From: Larix sibirica
Lineage: Eukaryota > Streptophyta > Pinopsida > Pinales > Pinaceae
Reading direction: 5' to 3'
Assembly: GCA_004151065.3 (NCBI GenBank)
Contig: NWUY0300064185.1
Coordinates: 1 to 21,139 of the forward strand
DNA length: 21,139 nt
Made by a program: the position numbers and the translations under genes
The notes under the pieces: generated by a model
Databases searched by the model: none
Told to the model about the DNA's origin: nothing
Seen by the model: only the letters and a program-made list of their open reading frames with translations
In this document: piece after piece, positions 8,970-17,594 of the stretch
Layout of the letters: every line of letters starts with the position of its first letter
Numbering within the stretch: position 1 is the stretch's first letter

Positions 8970-9780
8970 ACTTTAGACTATAGTGATTTGTCTTGAGAAC
9001 AAGGTAATAACATCCAATGCAAGAGTGCTTAACCATTTCAATGATATGATGTTTTCAATAATATTTGGTTGACATCTTGTCCAATTATTTTTAATAGAAA
9101 TGATATAAAGTGGTTGCAAAGCTTAGATTTATGTGAAGGGTGAAAGTACTAGATTATACTTGTTCATTAATAAATAGAATATATTTGTTTTTAAATCAAT
9201 GTTAAGCACAAGGACTATATTTTTAGCAAAGTATTGTTGTATTGATCTGTTAAGCTTTCTAGTTGAAGTAACTTAATTACATATAATACATGAATCTAAT
9301 CATTATAAAAGTGTCGAATACACATTATTCCCGTTAAGAGGAGTTTATTATAGCTTAATATGAGCGAAAAGTGTAGTTCCATACTCAATGTGGAGATGAC
9401 ATGTGGCACTTTGATAAAATAATCAAAATATTAATAAATAAAAATTTACAATGTCAGACCCTAAACTAAAATTGAAAACAAAGATATATCTATTCCATTT
9501 AATTAAAACTAAAATAACTTAAAATTCAAAACAAAAATATATTGCAATTAATTAAAACTAAAAGCATTAATGAAAATTGAACACTTCTTGGTCTCCGATA
9601 TGTGATGCCATATATTATCTAATTTACTAATTGATATGGTTTTCAACTAGTGCAAGTTTGGATATGTCCAATTAATTACTTGATACAGATATTATAGGAT
9701 TTGTCTATCTTTACCTCTTTGCAATTTACATGTTTTTTTATAATTATGGTGGTATTAATCTTTTATGGTTTTTCACCAAC
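8970..9780. other. AT-rich stretch without recognisable gene
   Basis: I see only AT-rich DNA with short repeats such as AATTAAAACTAAAA near 9500 and 9549. There is no supported gene. Confidence 0.5.
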
Positions 9781-9989
9781 GTAGATCCATCTTAACTTTG
9801 TACCTATCAGGCGCTGATATGGATCAAATCCCTCAAGGTGCAAACTTTTCCTCAAGTTTTTTCACTCTAAAAAAAGCCTGCATGATCCCATTACATGAAT
9901 GCCACCGAAAAAACTTGAAGAAAAGTTTGCACCATGAGGGATTTTATCCCTATTAGCACATGATAGATTCAGAGTTAAGATGGATCTAC
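9781..9989. repeat. 209-bp foldback (MITE-like or hairpin RNA locus)
   Basis: The arms 9781-9863 and 9907-9989 are reverse complements over 83 positions with no gaps and about ten mismatches, some of which would be G-U pairs in RNA. The outer 20 bp (GTAGATCCATCTTAACTTTG) differ at one position, the inner 38 bp (9826-9863) at two, and the middle is weaker. The loop is 43 nt. No clear target-site duplication flanks it (CACCAAC left, ATTGTTA right), and the termini do not match Stowaway or Tourist ends as I know them. Transcribed, it would form a long hairpin suited to Dicer-like processing. The plus-strand ORF at 9765-9956 lies inside the foldback and is a by-product. Confidence 0.9.
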
Positions 9990-10510
9990 ATTGTTATAAT
10001 CTCAACAATTTTAATATCAACTTAGCTTGGACAAGGATGTGTAGAAGTTGATTCGTATTTGTAGTCTTTATTTAATTTCCAAGCCATTTAACTAGAGACT
10101 TGAATATGAATTGAAGACTTGTGGTATTTAGCTATAAAGCCAATTTCAATATGATATCTTCAACACATTATCTACAAGGATCTTGGACTAGAGACCGTCC
10201 CTTTTTCAATTTTCCTCATTAGTTGGGGGATGGTAATGAAGAGATCCGTATATGGAGGAGCAACTTCTATTTTTTTCAAACAATTATTCAAAGCACAAAC
10301 ATAGATATTTGGAATGGTTGTCTAGAGTGAACCACATAATAGGGAAAGATTCTCCAATGTTTTGAGAAGTGTGAATTCATGAAGATGGTAACACTTTTTG
10401 GTCAAATATGGCGATGAAAAATTGATATTTTACTCATTATTAAATCGAAGCCCTCAAAACTCATCCATGCAATACAAAAACAAACTGTAGAGAATTATAG
10501 TGTCTTTCCA
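9990..10510. other. No recognisable gene; one short match to the 11.4-kb region
   Basis: Bases 10378-10401 match the reverse complement of 11400-11424 with a single one-base indel. Apart from that I see no motif or open frame of note. Confidence 0.5.
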
Positions 10511-10532
10511 ATATATATATATATATATATAT
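10511..10532. repeat. (AT)11 microsatellite
   Basis: Eleven uninterrupted AT dinucleotides. Confidence 0.97.
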
Positions 10533-11008
10533 GTTATTTAATGTGCCAAATTTACATTTAAAGAAATGTTTTACCTTGTAAATTTGATGAAAAGTTAACA
10601 AGTGGCTTGTGTCCATGTAAAATAATTTAATGTTAACTGTATAATTTCCCCGAAAAATGAACATGATTTACACACAATGCACTGGGGTGTACATATATAT
10701 TTTAAATAGTTTGGAAAATTTTATTTTTTATTATTTTTCGAACCTAACCACTAAATATTTGAATCACATTTTGTACACAATTGTGTTCATGTTAACCTTT
10801 TTTTATTGTTTACATAGATTAAAAAAATGGCTTTTTGAAGAGGACGTGTCGATGTGGGGCATATATATTTTTAATTTTTTTTGGTTCTGTACTTTTTATG
10901 TTGTTGATTTTTCTTTAAGCTCCTTCGAAGTTGTGGACATGGTTTTTTAGTGTAAGTTTTAAAAGAAAAATTAAAAATATCATACAAACTTAAAAATGCG
11001 TAAATTAT
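10533..11008. other. AT-rich, T-rich stretch without recognisable gene
   Basis: A plus-strand ORF of 97 codons (10657-10950) translates to a Phe/Tyr/Ile-rich, low-complexity string with no signal, motif or family resemblance. It follows the T-rich composition and I do not call it a gene. Confidence 0.5.
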
Positions 11009-11049
11009 ATGCTAGTGGATAGAGGCTTCATTGATGAATCCACTAGCAT
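11009..11049. repeat. Short perfect hairpin, 12-bp arms
   Basis: ATGCTAGTGGAT (11009-11020) and its exact reverse complement (11038-11049) enclose a 17-nt loop. It lies 100 bp before the palindrome cluster. No U tract follows, so a terminator reading has no support in this plant context. Confidence 0.85.
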
Positions 11050-11154
11050 CAAGTACACCACCTAAGGTGCAATTAATGATAGGATTTATGCCCTTCAAAG
11101 AGGCCAATAAAATTAAATTTGCAGAAAAAAGGGGCTAGCAACCTATTTTGAAAG

Positions 11155-11369
11155 CCCTCGATCGAGGTATTAGCTTGATCGAGGTCTTAAAATACCTCGA
11201 TCGATGGTTTTCTTAGGTTAGAAAAATGAACTAATTTAACTATTGGCTCAATCGAGGGCTTAAATAATCCTCGATCGAGATTTTAGAGTTTGATCGAGGA
11301 TTATTTAAACCCTCGATCGAGCATTCAATAAAAGCTCGATCAAGGGATTAAAATTACCTCGATTGAGCT
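11155..11369. repeat. Cluster of nine CTCGATCGAG-type palindromes
   Basis: Variants of the palindrome CCTCGATCGAGG occur at about 11156, 11175, 11195, 11248, 11269, 11290, 11310, 11333 and 11357, so nine in 215 bp. The first is a perfect 12-bp palindrome. Several pairs form larger inverted repeats. The clearest has arms 11246-11276 and 11292-11322 (31 bp with two mismatches), whose inner 16 bp (TAAATAATCCTCGATC) are perfect around a 15-nt loop. Variant positions are mostly C/T or G/A (TCGATCGA against TTGATCGA, TCAATCGA), as expected when CpG sites decay. No coding frame explains the block. Confidence 0.9.
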
Positions 11370-11394
11370 ATTGTTTGGGGAAATACATCCTGTA

Positions 11395-11606
11395 ACTTGC
11401 CAAAAAGTGTTACCCATCTTCATGGGAACACCCAGAAGAATTCAGATTTAAGATTTATTTTGGATGGATGCCCCAAATTTACCAATCAACTATAAAATCT
11501 CTTGCAACAAAACCATAATTGAAAATCCTAACCTTATTAATGAATATAGGTTTTACGTTCTTTCTTGGCTACCAAGCCCTTTATAATTCCAAGTCAAAAT
11601 ATTGAT
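11395..11606 (-). pseudogene. LINE endonuclease N-terminal fragment
   Basis: On the minus strand from 11606 the frame reads INILTWNYKGLGSQERT, then a stop, a good match to the N-terminus of plant LINE ORF2 endonucleases ('ILSWNvRGLg'). It continues NLYSLIRLGFSIMVLLQEIL, recalling the '...LLQET' catalytic-Glu segment, then LLGVPMKMGNTFWQVT. At least four stops interrupt it. Only about 70 residues are recognisable, and the match ends next to the palindrome cluster. The fragment is separate from the LINE at 1-4400 and from that at 13006-14870, whose parts lie in the wrong order to join with it. Confidence 0.6.
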
Positions 11607-13005
11607 TTTGGATTCTTACTTGATATGAAGGCCTATTTATTGTTACCTAGAATCCAATAGTCTAGTTTATTGTAGCTTGTTTCTCCCTTCTTTTCTCATT
11701 TTCCTTTTGGATGGCTTTTTTTTAAGGAACTTCACCATTAGGAAAGAGAGAGATTTATTATTCATCATATTATAAGGATGGAAGGATAAAAATACCATAT
11801 TTCTCCCATCCTTTTAAAATTGTGTTAGGATTTTACCTAGGGAAGGGAAGGGAGGCATAGTCTTGTACCTTTCCTCCATAGCTTTTAAGGACTTGTGTTG
11901 CATGGATTTCCCATTCTTTTAGAGTTCACTACTTATATTTATTACTGGTTTTATTGTGGAGGTATCATGAGTTATGTCTTTTAGTGTTTTGGGATATTAT
12001 TTCCCAACAATAAGGTTTATTCTGGGTGTTTTCTAAGGCTAATCTTGTTTGTTGCATTTGAATTGATTTTTTTCCCTATTATTTCCTAGTTTTTTGAATC
12101 CCTCCTCATTGAGAGTTGATATATCTAAACCAATGAGTAGATCAATTTTTAAAAGCATTTCCAAAAATGTCAAATGTTCATAATAAAGTTACAATTATAA
12201 AAAGCTTACTCATAATTAACTTTTTACAAATACATCCAGTCTCCCACTTTGAATTTTAATATTTTACCAAGGCCCTCTCAAGATCTACTTGAACACAAAT
12301 CCAAGTACACAGATTTTAGATTTTGATTCTACTTCATCAATATACTTTCCTAGTATGTTCTTGATCTAGATAAGGGCTTATTTATCGCATAAAATCAAAG
12401 GAAAAAAAGGGTAAATGCACTCATACTAGAAAAACGATTGGGATTTCTTCCCCAAAATCATAGTTGAGTGTCCATTGATTCATGTACAATCCATTTAATC
12501 TCACGAACTATGGATTTCCTCTAAAGATCATATCTATGTTAACTTTTTGTTGGAAAAAGGAGTAAAACCCTTTCTCATAGTAATAATGACTTATTTTTCC
12601 TTTCATACATGGCATGTAATGAATCTTGATTTAAGAATACATACATATGGGGCTAGGACATGTGTCATTGAGCTTCCCTATGGGTGAATTTTCAACAAAC
12701 ATAAGGGCCTTGTTCACTATCATGCCTAATTTGATGTAGATGCACGAGAAATCCTTTGCTATCTTATAAAGTTAGAATAAACACAATTCCTACTACATGT
12801 TCATACTTTTTTTGCAGAGACATTTATGCTATTAAAAATATAAATGGGTTTATAAATATAATGCCTAAATGACCGATAATAAATAAACATACAACATAAT
12901 ATTGACACACTAGTTATAGGGGAGAAAACCCCAAATGGGTTAAAACTCCACTTGTAAATACTCATTGTATTCCCATATACTTTTCATAAAGATCCAAAGG
13001 CTCTA
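11607..13005. other. No recognisable gene
   Basis: The part just above 11606 may be inter-ORF or ORF1 sequence of the same LINE fragment (Lys-rich minus-strand frames near 11700), but I cannot support domains. A minus-strand VQVDLERA-like string near 12280 hints at an RT motif A without any neighbouring motif. The rest is AT-rich DNA without long frames. Confidence 0.45.
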
Positions 13006-13314
13006 TATTTTTTCCTTGGAAAAAAATTGCACTTTTTATTCAAAATCAGAATGAAAAGAACCTTCCTCATTAGTGTTGAGCACCGCTTTACATATATTGT
13101 TCTTGACATAATTTTCAATACCTCTTACTTTGACTAACATTAGTGATTAAAACTGTGTATTGTGACAACATCTGCATTCATTCATTGAATGGCATATTTA
13201 GCTTAAAGAGAACTTCCGAACATTCACTCTACAAACCTTCAACAAAAACAAGAACTCATTTTACTCTATACTCTTTAGATTCCATAATAATCCTTTAGGC
13301 ACTTGTTTTTTTCC

Positions 13315-13815
13315 TAGTGACTTGATTTAGATCTCCCAAGATACTTTATTCACTGATTCACCATCAATTTATTTCAAAAATAGTTTTCCTGGATCTTTAG
13401 AAAGTCTTATGTTTGAGAGTTGGTCAACCTTTTTATTTAGGTCTCTATAAATATGCTTAAATGTGATATTCTCATACAATATAACAATATTTGTTAACTC
13501 CATAACTAAATTCTGAATATTAATGTCCCTCAATAATGCCAAGATTATGGTTCATCCATTTTATAACCAATTGCGAGTCTCCAAATACATGTAAGGATTT
13601 TATTCCACTTTGATGTGCCACCATCATAACAACTCAGAGATCCATCATCTCTGTCTTGTTGTTACTTCCTTTACCAACATTTGTCGATATCTGAATATAC
13701 CGATTCTCTTTGAACATAATGATGGCACCTCCAATACCTCCAATCCATTCCTCCCTTTGATATGCACCATCAAAAAAAGCCCATGGGATTGTAGTATCAA
13801 TATCTAAATGCCCAA
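13315..13815 (-). pseudogene. LINE RNase H domain (RVT_3-like), broken
   Basis: RNase H of LINEs removes template RNA. The minus strand reads IPWAFFDGAYQ...WIGGIGGAII with the first catalytic Asp in FFDGA. Then come NKTEMMDL (catalytic Glu), LHVFGDSQLVIKWMN (second Asp, about 13590-13550) and, in a shifted frame, FKHIYRDLNKKVDQLSN. The last stretch matches the C-terminal 'H..RelN..aD.LS' motif with the final Asp. The frame is closed by a stop after EMMDL, others after EGH, and a frameshift before FKHIYRDL. All four acidic positions are still visible, so the domain assignment is secure although the gene is dead. Confidence 0.85.
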
Positions 13816-14776
13816 TGTTCCTTACTCGCTTTTCTTTATGAGAATATTTATAAATATGTGTGAGTGAGCAAATATTGGTAGATACTTGGAACATAGGCAT
13901 TATTATTTCCTAAAATATTTGGGTGTTTCTCGCTAGTTAGATGATCCATATTGTAAGGAAGGGAACACCACAATAATTTGTTAGATCTTTATTTTGAAAC
14001 TAGTTTTGTAACCTTCTTCCACATTATTTCCAATCCATATATCTTTAATTCCTAACCATGATCCCACATCAGCTCATACTTTCTTAGCAAATAAACACGT
14101 AGTAAAGAGATGTGTAACATCCTCACCTGATTGCCTGCAAAAATAACAGATGCCTGGACCTTTAAAGATCTTCTTTTGTAGGAAATCCCATGTTGAAATC
14201 TTGGATAGCAAAGAGAGTCACATGAATAGAATTGTTTTTAGGGAGNATAATGATGGCACCTCCAATACCTCCAATCCATTCCTCCCTTTGATATGCACCA
14301 TCAAAAAAATCCCATGGGATTGTACTATCAATATCTAAATGCCCAATGTTCCTTACTCGCTTTTCTTTATGAGAATATTTATAAATATGAGTGAGTGAGC
14401 AAATATTGGTAGATACTTGGAACGTAGGCATTATTATTTCCTAAAATATTTGGGTGTTTCTCGCTAGCTAGATGCTCCATATTGTAAGGAAGGGAACACC
14501 ACAATAATTTGTTAGATCTTTATTTTGAAACTATTTTTGTAACCTTCTTCCACATTATTTCCAATCCATGTATCTTTAATTCCTAACCATGATCCCACAT
14601 CAGCTCATACTTTCTTAGCAAATAAACACGCAGTAAAGAGATGTGTAACATCCTCACCCGATTGCCTCCAAAAATAACAGATGCCTGGACCTTGAAAGAT
14701 CTGCTTTTGTAAAAAATCCCATGTTGAAATCTTGGATAGCAAAGAGAGTCACATGAATAGAATTGTTTTTAGGGAG
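13716..14776. repeat. 530-bp direct duplication split by a single N
   Basis: Bases 13716-14245 and 14247-14776 align without gaps at an offset of 531. I count about 15 substitutions by eye (about 97% identity), roughly half of them transversions. The first copy ends at the N and the second begins right after it. The unit covers part of RNase H and the zinc-binding region, so reading it twice makes no sense in the LINE map. An unmerged overlap of two contigs is more likely than a real tandem duplication. Confidence 0.92.
14246..14246. other. Undetermined base at a contig or scaffold join
   Basis: The only N in the window. It sits exactly between the two copies of the 530-bp duplication. Confidence 0.9.
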
Positions 14777-14870
14777 TTTTTACCTTCCATATCTGACTCC
14801 ACCACCTGCTTTCCCCCCTCCCTTCCTTATCTATAAGAAGGTCATAACGCTAGTTTACCACATAATAAGA
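14540..14870 (-). pseudogene. LINE zf-RVT-like zinc-binding region
   Basis: The minus strand shows RWWSQIWKVKTP (about 14825-14790), then, after a frame change, SKISTWDFLQKQIFQGPGIC and YFWRQSGEDVTHLFTACLFAKKV. This resembles the plant LINE 'W..IW...P.K...TWD.LQKR...GP..C.lC...E...HLF..C..A..vW' pattern. The second Cys of the C-X2-C pair reads Trp in this copy and Cys in the other copy (about 14150-14080, YFCRQSGEDVTHLFTTC). The expected Trp after AKKV is a stop (TGA) in both. Confidence 0.75.
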
Positions 14871-16109
14871 CTATAACAATAACTTCCATATCCCGCAAGA
14901 AATTTTCTCACCATCCAAATATAAATTAATTTTGTTCATGCATATGAATCCTTGCATGTAGTTCTTTATGCTAAAAATAGTCCTACACAAACACTTGTCC
15001 CTCGCATGTCTGACACACTCATTCACCAACATGTTGATTATTGCATTCTAGGTAAGTGTCAAACAACAAGTGGGAGTTACATTTCCAACATTCTCCTCCA
15101 TAATAAATACTTCTTGTGAACCTATCATCTTAGTTGAATCTACCTGTAATCAGATATCTTGCTCAACCCTAGGTGGGTTCTCAACATAACAATTTTGTTG
15201 TGTTGACGTTTGGATTGATCCATGTCACTGTTATGATATTTTGAGTGGACATTGCACCAATCATCATGGGTTTGTTAAAAGCTCGAAAAAGGATTGAGAA
15301 TAATGAAAATTAAAATAGATAATACAATAAAAAAAAGGGTTAATGGCAATTAAAGATTAGGTAGATATGGAATGGAAATAAATTAAATTAAGAATGGATT
15401 AGCATGAAATAATAATAAAGGAATGGGTAAATTAATCATAAATTAAAATAAATTCAACATTGATAAGCATGAAATAATAAAGAAATGAATAAATTAATGA
15501 TAAGTTAATTAATAATTGGAGAATTGATGAGAATATTATAATAAGGGGAAAAGGGAAACGATGGAATCAAATATATTTGGTAACAAAGGTAAATATATTT
15601 GGTAACAAAGGTAAGAGGGTGGGACAACATAGGAGGAAAAATAAAATAAAATAAAGGAAGAGATATGAAGCATTAAACAAAAGGATAGAGGATAAAATGG
15701 GGAGCAAGTTATATGAGAATAAGATTAATCATAAATAACTTTAGAATAGAGGCAAGTAACTAAGTAAGACAATAATAAATAAAATGATAAGGATACAAAG
15801 ATAATGTTAGAGATTGAGAAACAAGGACATGCATACAAAGAGGAGACCATATGGCAATTAGAACCATATTGGGTGGGGAGATGAGGATACAAATTATGAT
15901 AAGGAGGGGGATTATTGACAGAAAAGTGTGGGATGGGAAAATGGGAGGAATTTAGGTCAAGAGGGTTAATCAGAGGAGAGGTATGGATGACGGGTTTCCA
16001 AGATTGGATCAGCTTGCATCCATTGTCTTGATTAAGTATAAAGGGAGTTAATAATTTTTTATATTCCTATGCTTTAGAATAATTTCGAAGAAATACAAAC
16101 ACCAACAAT
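14871..16109. other. No gene; possible LINE extension, then purine-rich DNA with small repeats
   Basis: Up to about 15190 one minus-strand frame has few stops and runs into the WWSQIWKVKTP frame, so it may be more LINE ORF2, although I cannot name a motif in it. From about 15290 to 15980 the plus strand is strikingly rich in A and G, with no coding signal. Small direct repeats include AGCATGAAATAATA at 15401 and 15466 and the 22-bp unit below. Confidence 0.45.
15571..15614. repeat. Tandem 22-bp unit, two copies
   Basis: ATATATTTGGTAACAAAGGT plus AA occurs twice in a row without mismatch, inside the purine-rich tract. Confidence 0.9.
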
Positions 16110-16347
16110 AATGGATCAATGCAAGAATTCAACAATAATGCACACTAAATCAATCATTTCATTAGAATTGAAAGGAACATATTTATACATGTGTGAGAGC
16201 TCTCCTGTGAAACAACTAGCTCCAATAATCACTCAACAAGTATTATCTCAATCTCAAATTATCTCTATGATATAAGAGTACACTAACAATATTAACAAAA
16301 AATCCTAATTAGACTAAAGATATCACAAATGATTCATTGACCCAATA
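16110..16347 (-). repeat. Probable 3' LTR of the Copia remnant
   Basis: This follows the polypurine tract on the minus strand. It would begin TATTGGGTC, probably a decayed TGTTGGGTC, since plant Copia LTRs usually start TGTTG. A TATA-like TATAAAT lies on the minus strand at 16188-16182. The outer end is not certain: a TG start at 16112 or 16120 is possible. The partner 5' LTR is not in the window. Confidence 0.5.
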
Positions 16348-16359
16348 GTTCTCCTCCAT
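16348..16359 (-). other. Polypurine tract of the Copia remnant
   Basis: ATGGAGGAGAAC on the minus strand, 27 bp after the first possible end of the Copia frame and directly before the putative LTR. This is the expected site of plus-strand priming. Confidence 0.65.
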
Positions 16360-16385
16360 AATGATAATTTGGGGATATTCCAAGA

Positions 16386-17004
16386 TTATATTTGAAATTG
16401 TAGAACTTGTCCTTTGGGTACTTCCTTGGTGAAAATATCTGCAACTTGCTCTTCTATACCGCAATACATAATATCAAGCACACCTTCCTTAACCAAATAT
16501 CGAACAAAATGATATTGTAGATCTATGTGCTTAGTCTTGTCTTGGAACAATGGATTCTAATTAGCCATTTGAATAGCACTTTGATTATCACAAATTAATT
16601 GCGTGGGTTGTTCATGTTGATCATGTAGATATTGCAAATTTCTTCTCAACCAAATTGCTTCACATGTTGATGTAGCTACTTATTTGTACTTTGCTTCCAT
16701 TGTGGAGAGTGAGACTGTAGGTTGTTTTTTATTACTCCAAGGAATTGAACCCACACTAAATGTATAACCTGAAGTAGACTTTATGTCATCCTTATAACCT
16801 TCCCAATATGAATTTGGGTAACCAATCAATATGAAATTATCTATAGATCTATATACCAAATCATATTGAACTATACCACATAGATACCTCAAAATTCTGT
16901 TAGATTCTTTCCAATGTATCTCGTAGGGATCTGACATAAATCTTGAAACCATGATGATTGCAAAAAATATCTCTTGTCAAGTTGTAGTTAGCTATATTAA
17001 AATT
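16386..17004 (-). pseudogene. Copia (Ty1-type) polyprotein, end of RT and RNase H, broken
   Basis: This is the C-terminal part of a Ty1/Copia pol polyprotein, which copies the element RNA and degrades the template. On the minus strand a decayed 'LIYLT.TRPDI' region (LTTT-stop-QEIFFAI) starts at the CACTA junction. MVSRFMSDP...HWKESNRILRYLCG, STSGYTFSVGSIPWSNKKQ and VSLSTMEAKY follow (with K for the usual E). Then come TSTCEAIWLRRNL, ICDNQSAIQMA, TKHIDLQYHFVR and EEQVADIFTKEVPKGQ. The first stop is right after MEAKYK (TAA), and another follows IQMAN. Residues from about 17004 to 16386 are nearly collinear with family members, so only nonsense changes, not deletions, have hit this part. The missing gag, integrase and most of the RT should lie to the right of the CACTA insertion but were not found. 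Confidence 0.92.
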
Positions 17005-17089
17005 CACTATAGAATGGGGTCCCTTTTTTCGACGTCTCATCGGCGTTTTTTAGCCTCGGTAAAGGATCATGTTAAACATTGATGTATTG

Positions 17090-17128
17090 ACGTCACTTAA
17101 GCGACATATTTTAACGTCTCTTAAGCGA
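17090..17128. repeat. ACGTCWCTTAAGCGA motif, two copies 24 bp apart
   Basis: ACGTCACTTAAGCGA at 17090-17104 and ACGTCTCTTAAGCGA at 17114-17128 differ at one base. Both sit about 100 bp inside the CACTA end, the usual place for transposase-accessory protein binding sites. That role is inferred from position only. Confidence 0.75.
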
Positions 17129-17211
17129 TGTTTATACCTTCTTCCCTAGATCATGTGCTTTTGATGAAGCATCGCCCCAAACGTCCTTGTAAAGTTGACA
17201 TAGCGACGTGT

Positions 17212-17594
17212 GTAAAGTAGATAAAACGTTGGTCAGAAGTCCAAAACGCGACGACTGAAAAGTGGAGTAACATTGACAAAATGCCCAAAAAGTGGTGTCC
17301 AAAATCCATTGACCAAAAAAAAGAAGTGGACCATCCATTGAAATAACGTTGAGTATTCTTTTCTTAATTGGCGTTGGAGTTATGGTATTGATGTTCAACC
17401 GACACCATTCTAACGTCGTTGGAACATCCAAAAAGAGTTGTCCGCAATGTAGACATAACGTGGGATAAACGCATAAAAAGAGACGTTTGCAAAGTAGACG
17501 TAATGTCGGCTAAATGTCCAAAAAGAGACGTCTAGAATTGCATTGAGAAAAAAAAGTGGACGATTCGTGAAACTAACATCGAGTATTTACTGCC
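17212..17594. repeat. CpG-rich array of diverged 45-bp units in two blocks
   Basis: Units GYAAAGTAGA...ACGT.GG...YCCAAAAAGAGACG start at 17212 and 17257 and, after a gap, at 17444 and 17489, with a partial unit at 17401-17443. Within each block the period is exactly 45 bp. Each block is followed by the same tail (AT.CATTGA..AAAAAAAAG..TGGAC, then AACR.YGAGTATT) at 17302 and 17534, so a larger segment of about 232 bp was itself duplicated. The minus-strand ORF at 17431-17132 only mirrors these units. Confidence 0.8.

Larger units (their letters stand above)
13006..14870 (-). mobile_element. 3' portion of a decayed LINE (zinc-binding region, RNase H, 3' tail)
   Basis: The minus strand carries, in order, a WWSQIWKVKTP lead-in (about 14800), a zf-RVT-like C..C/HLF..C segment, an RNase H domain and a 3' region. 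That region ends near 13006-13040 in a motif (TGCAATTTTT...CCAAGGAAAAAA on the minus strand) shared with the 8399-8959 insertion. The layout is that of plant LINEs with a C-terminal RNase H (RVT_3). The body contains an exact-length 530-bp duplication, so its true length is probably about 530 bp shorter. A weakly open minus-strand frame continues up to about 15190 and may be further LINE sequence. No target-site duplication was found. Confidence 0.8.

Noticed and set aside
8972-8988. TATAGTG followed by ATT as the missing right end of the CACTA element
   Set aside because: It lies to the left of the CACTA end at 17005 and the preceding bases do not match the inverted repeat, so it cannot be the partner.
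10657-10950. Plus-strand ORF of 97 codons
   Set aside because: Low-complexity Phe/Tyr/Ile-rich translation that follows the T-rich composition. It has no motif or family resemblance.
12255-12305. Possible LINE RT motif A (VQVDLERA on the minus strand)
   Set aside because: Isolated eight-residue resemblance without neighbouring RT motifs and with stops nearby.
13610-14338. Two plus-strand ORFs over the LINE fragment
   Set aside because: They are antisense shadows of the RNase H domain, repeated because of the 530-bp duplication.
15090-15106. Second Copia polypurine tract and LTR start (ATGGAGGAGAATGTTGG on the minus strand)
   Set aside because: It resembles a Copia 3' end, but the minus-strand frame runs through it with few stops towards the LINE zinc-binding region, and no Copia RNase H motif precedes it. 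It remains an open alternative of low weight.
17132-17431. Minus-strand ORF of 99 codons
   Set aside because: It lies in the 45-bp repeat array of the CACTA subterminal region. Its length follows from the repeats.
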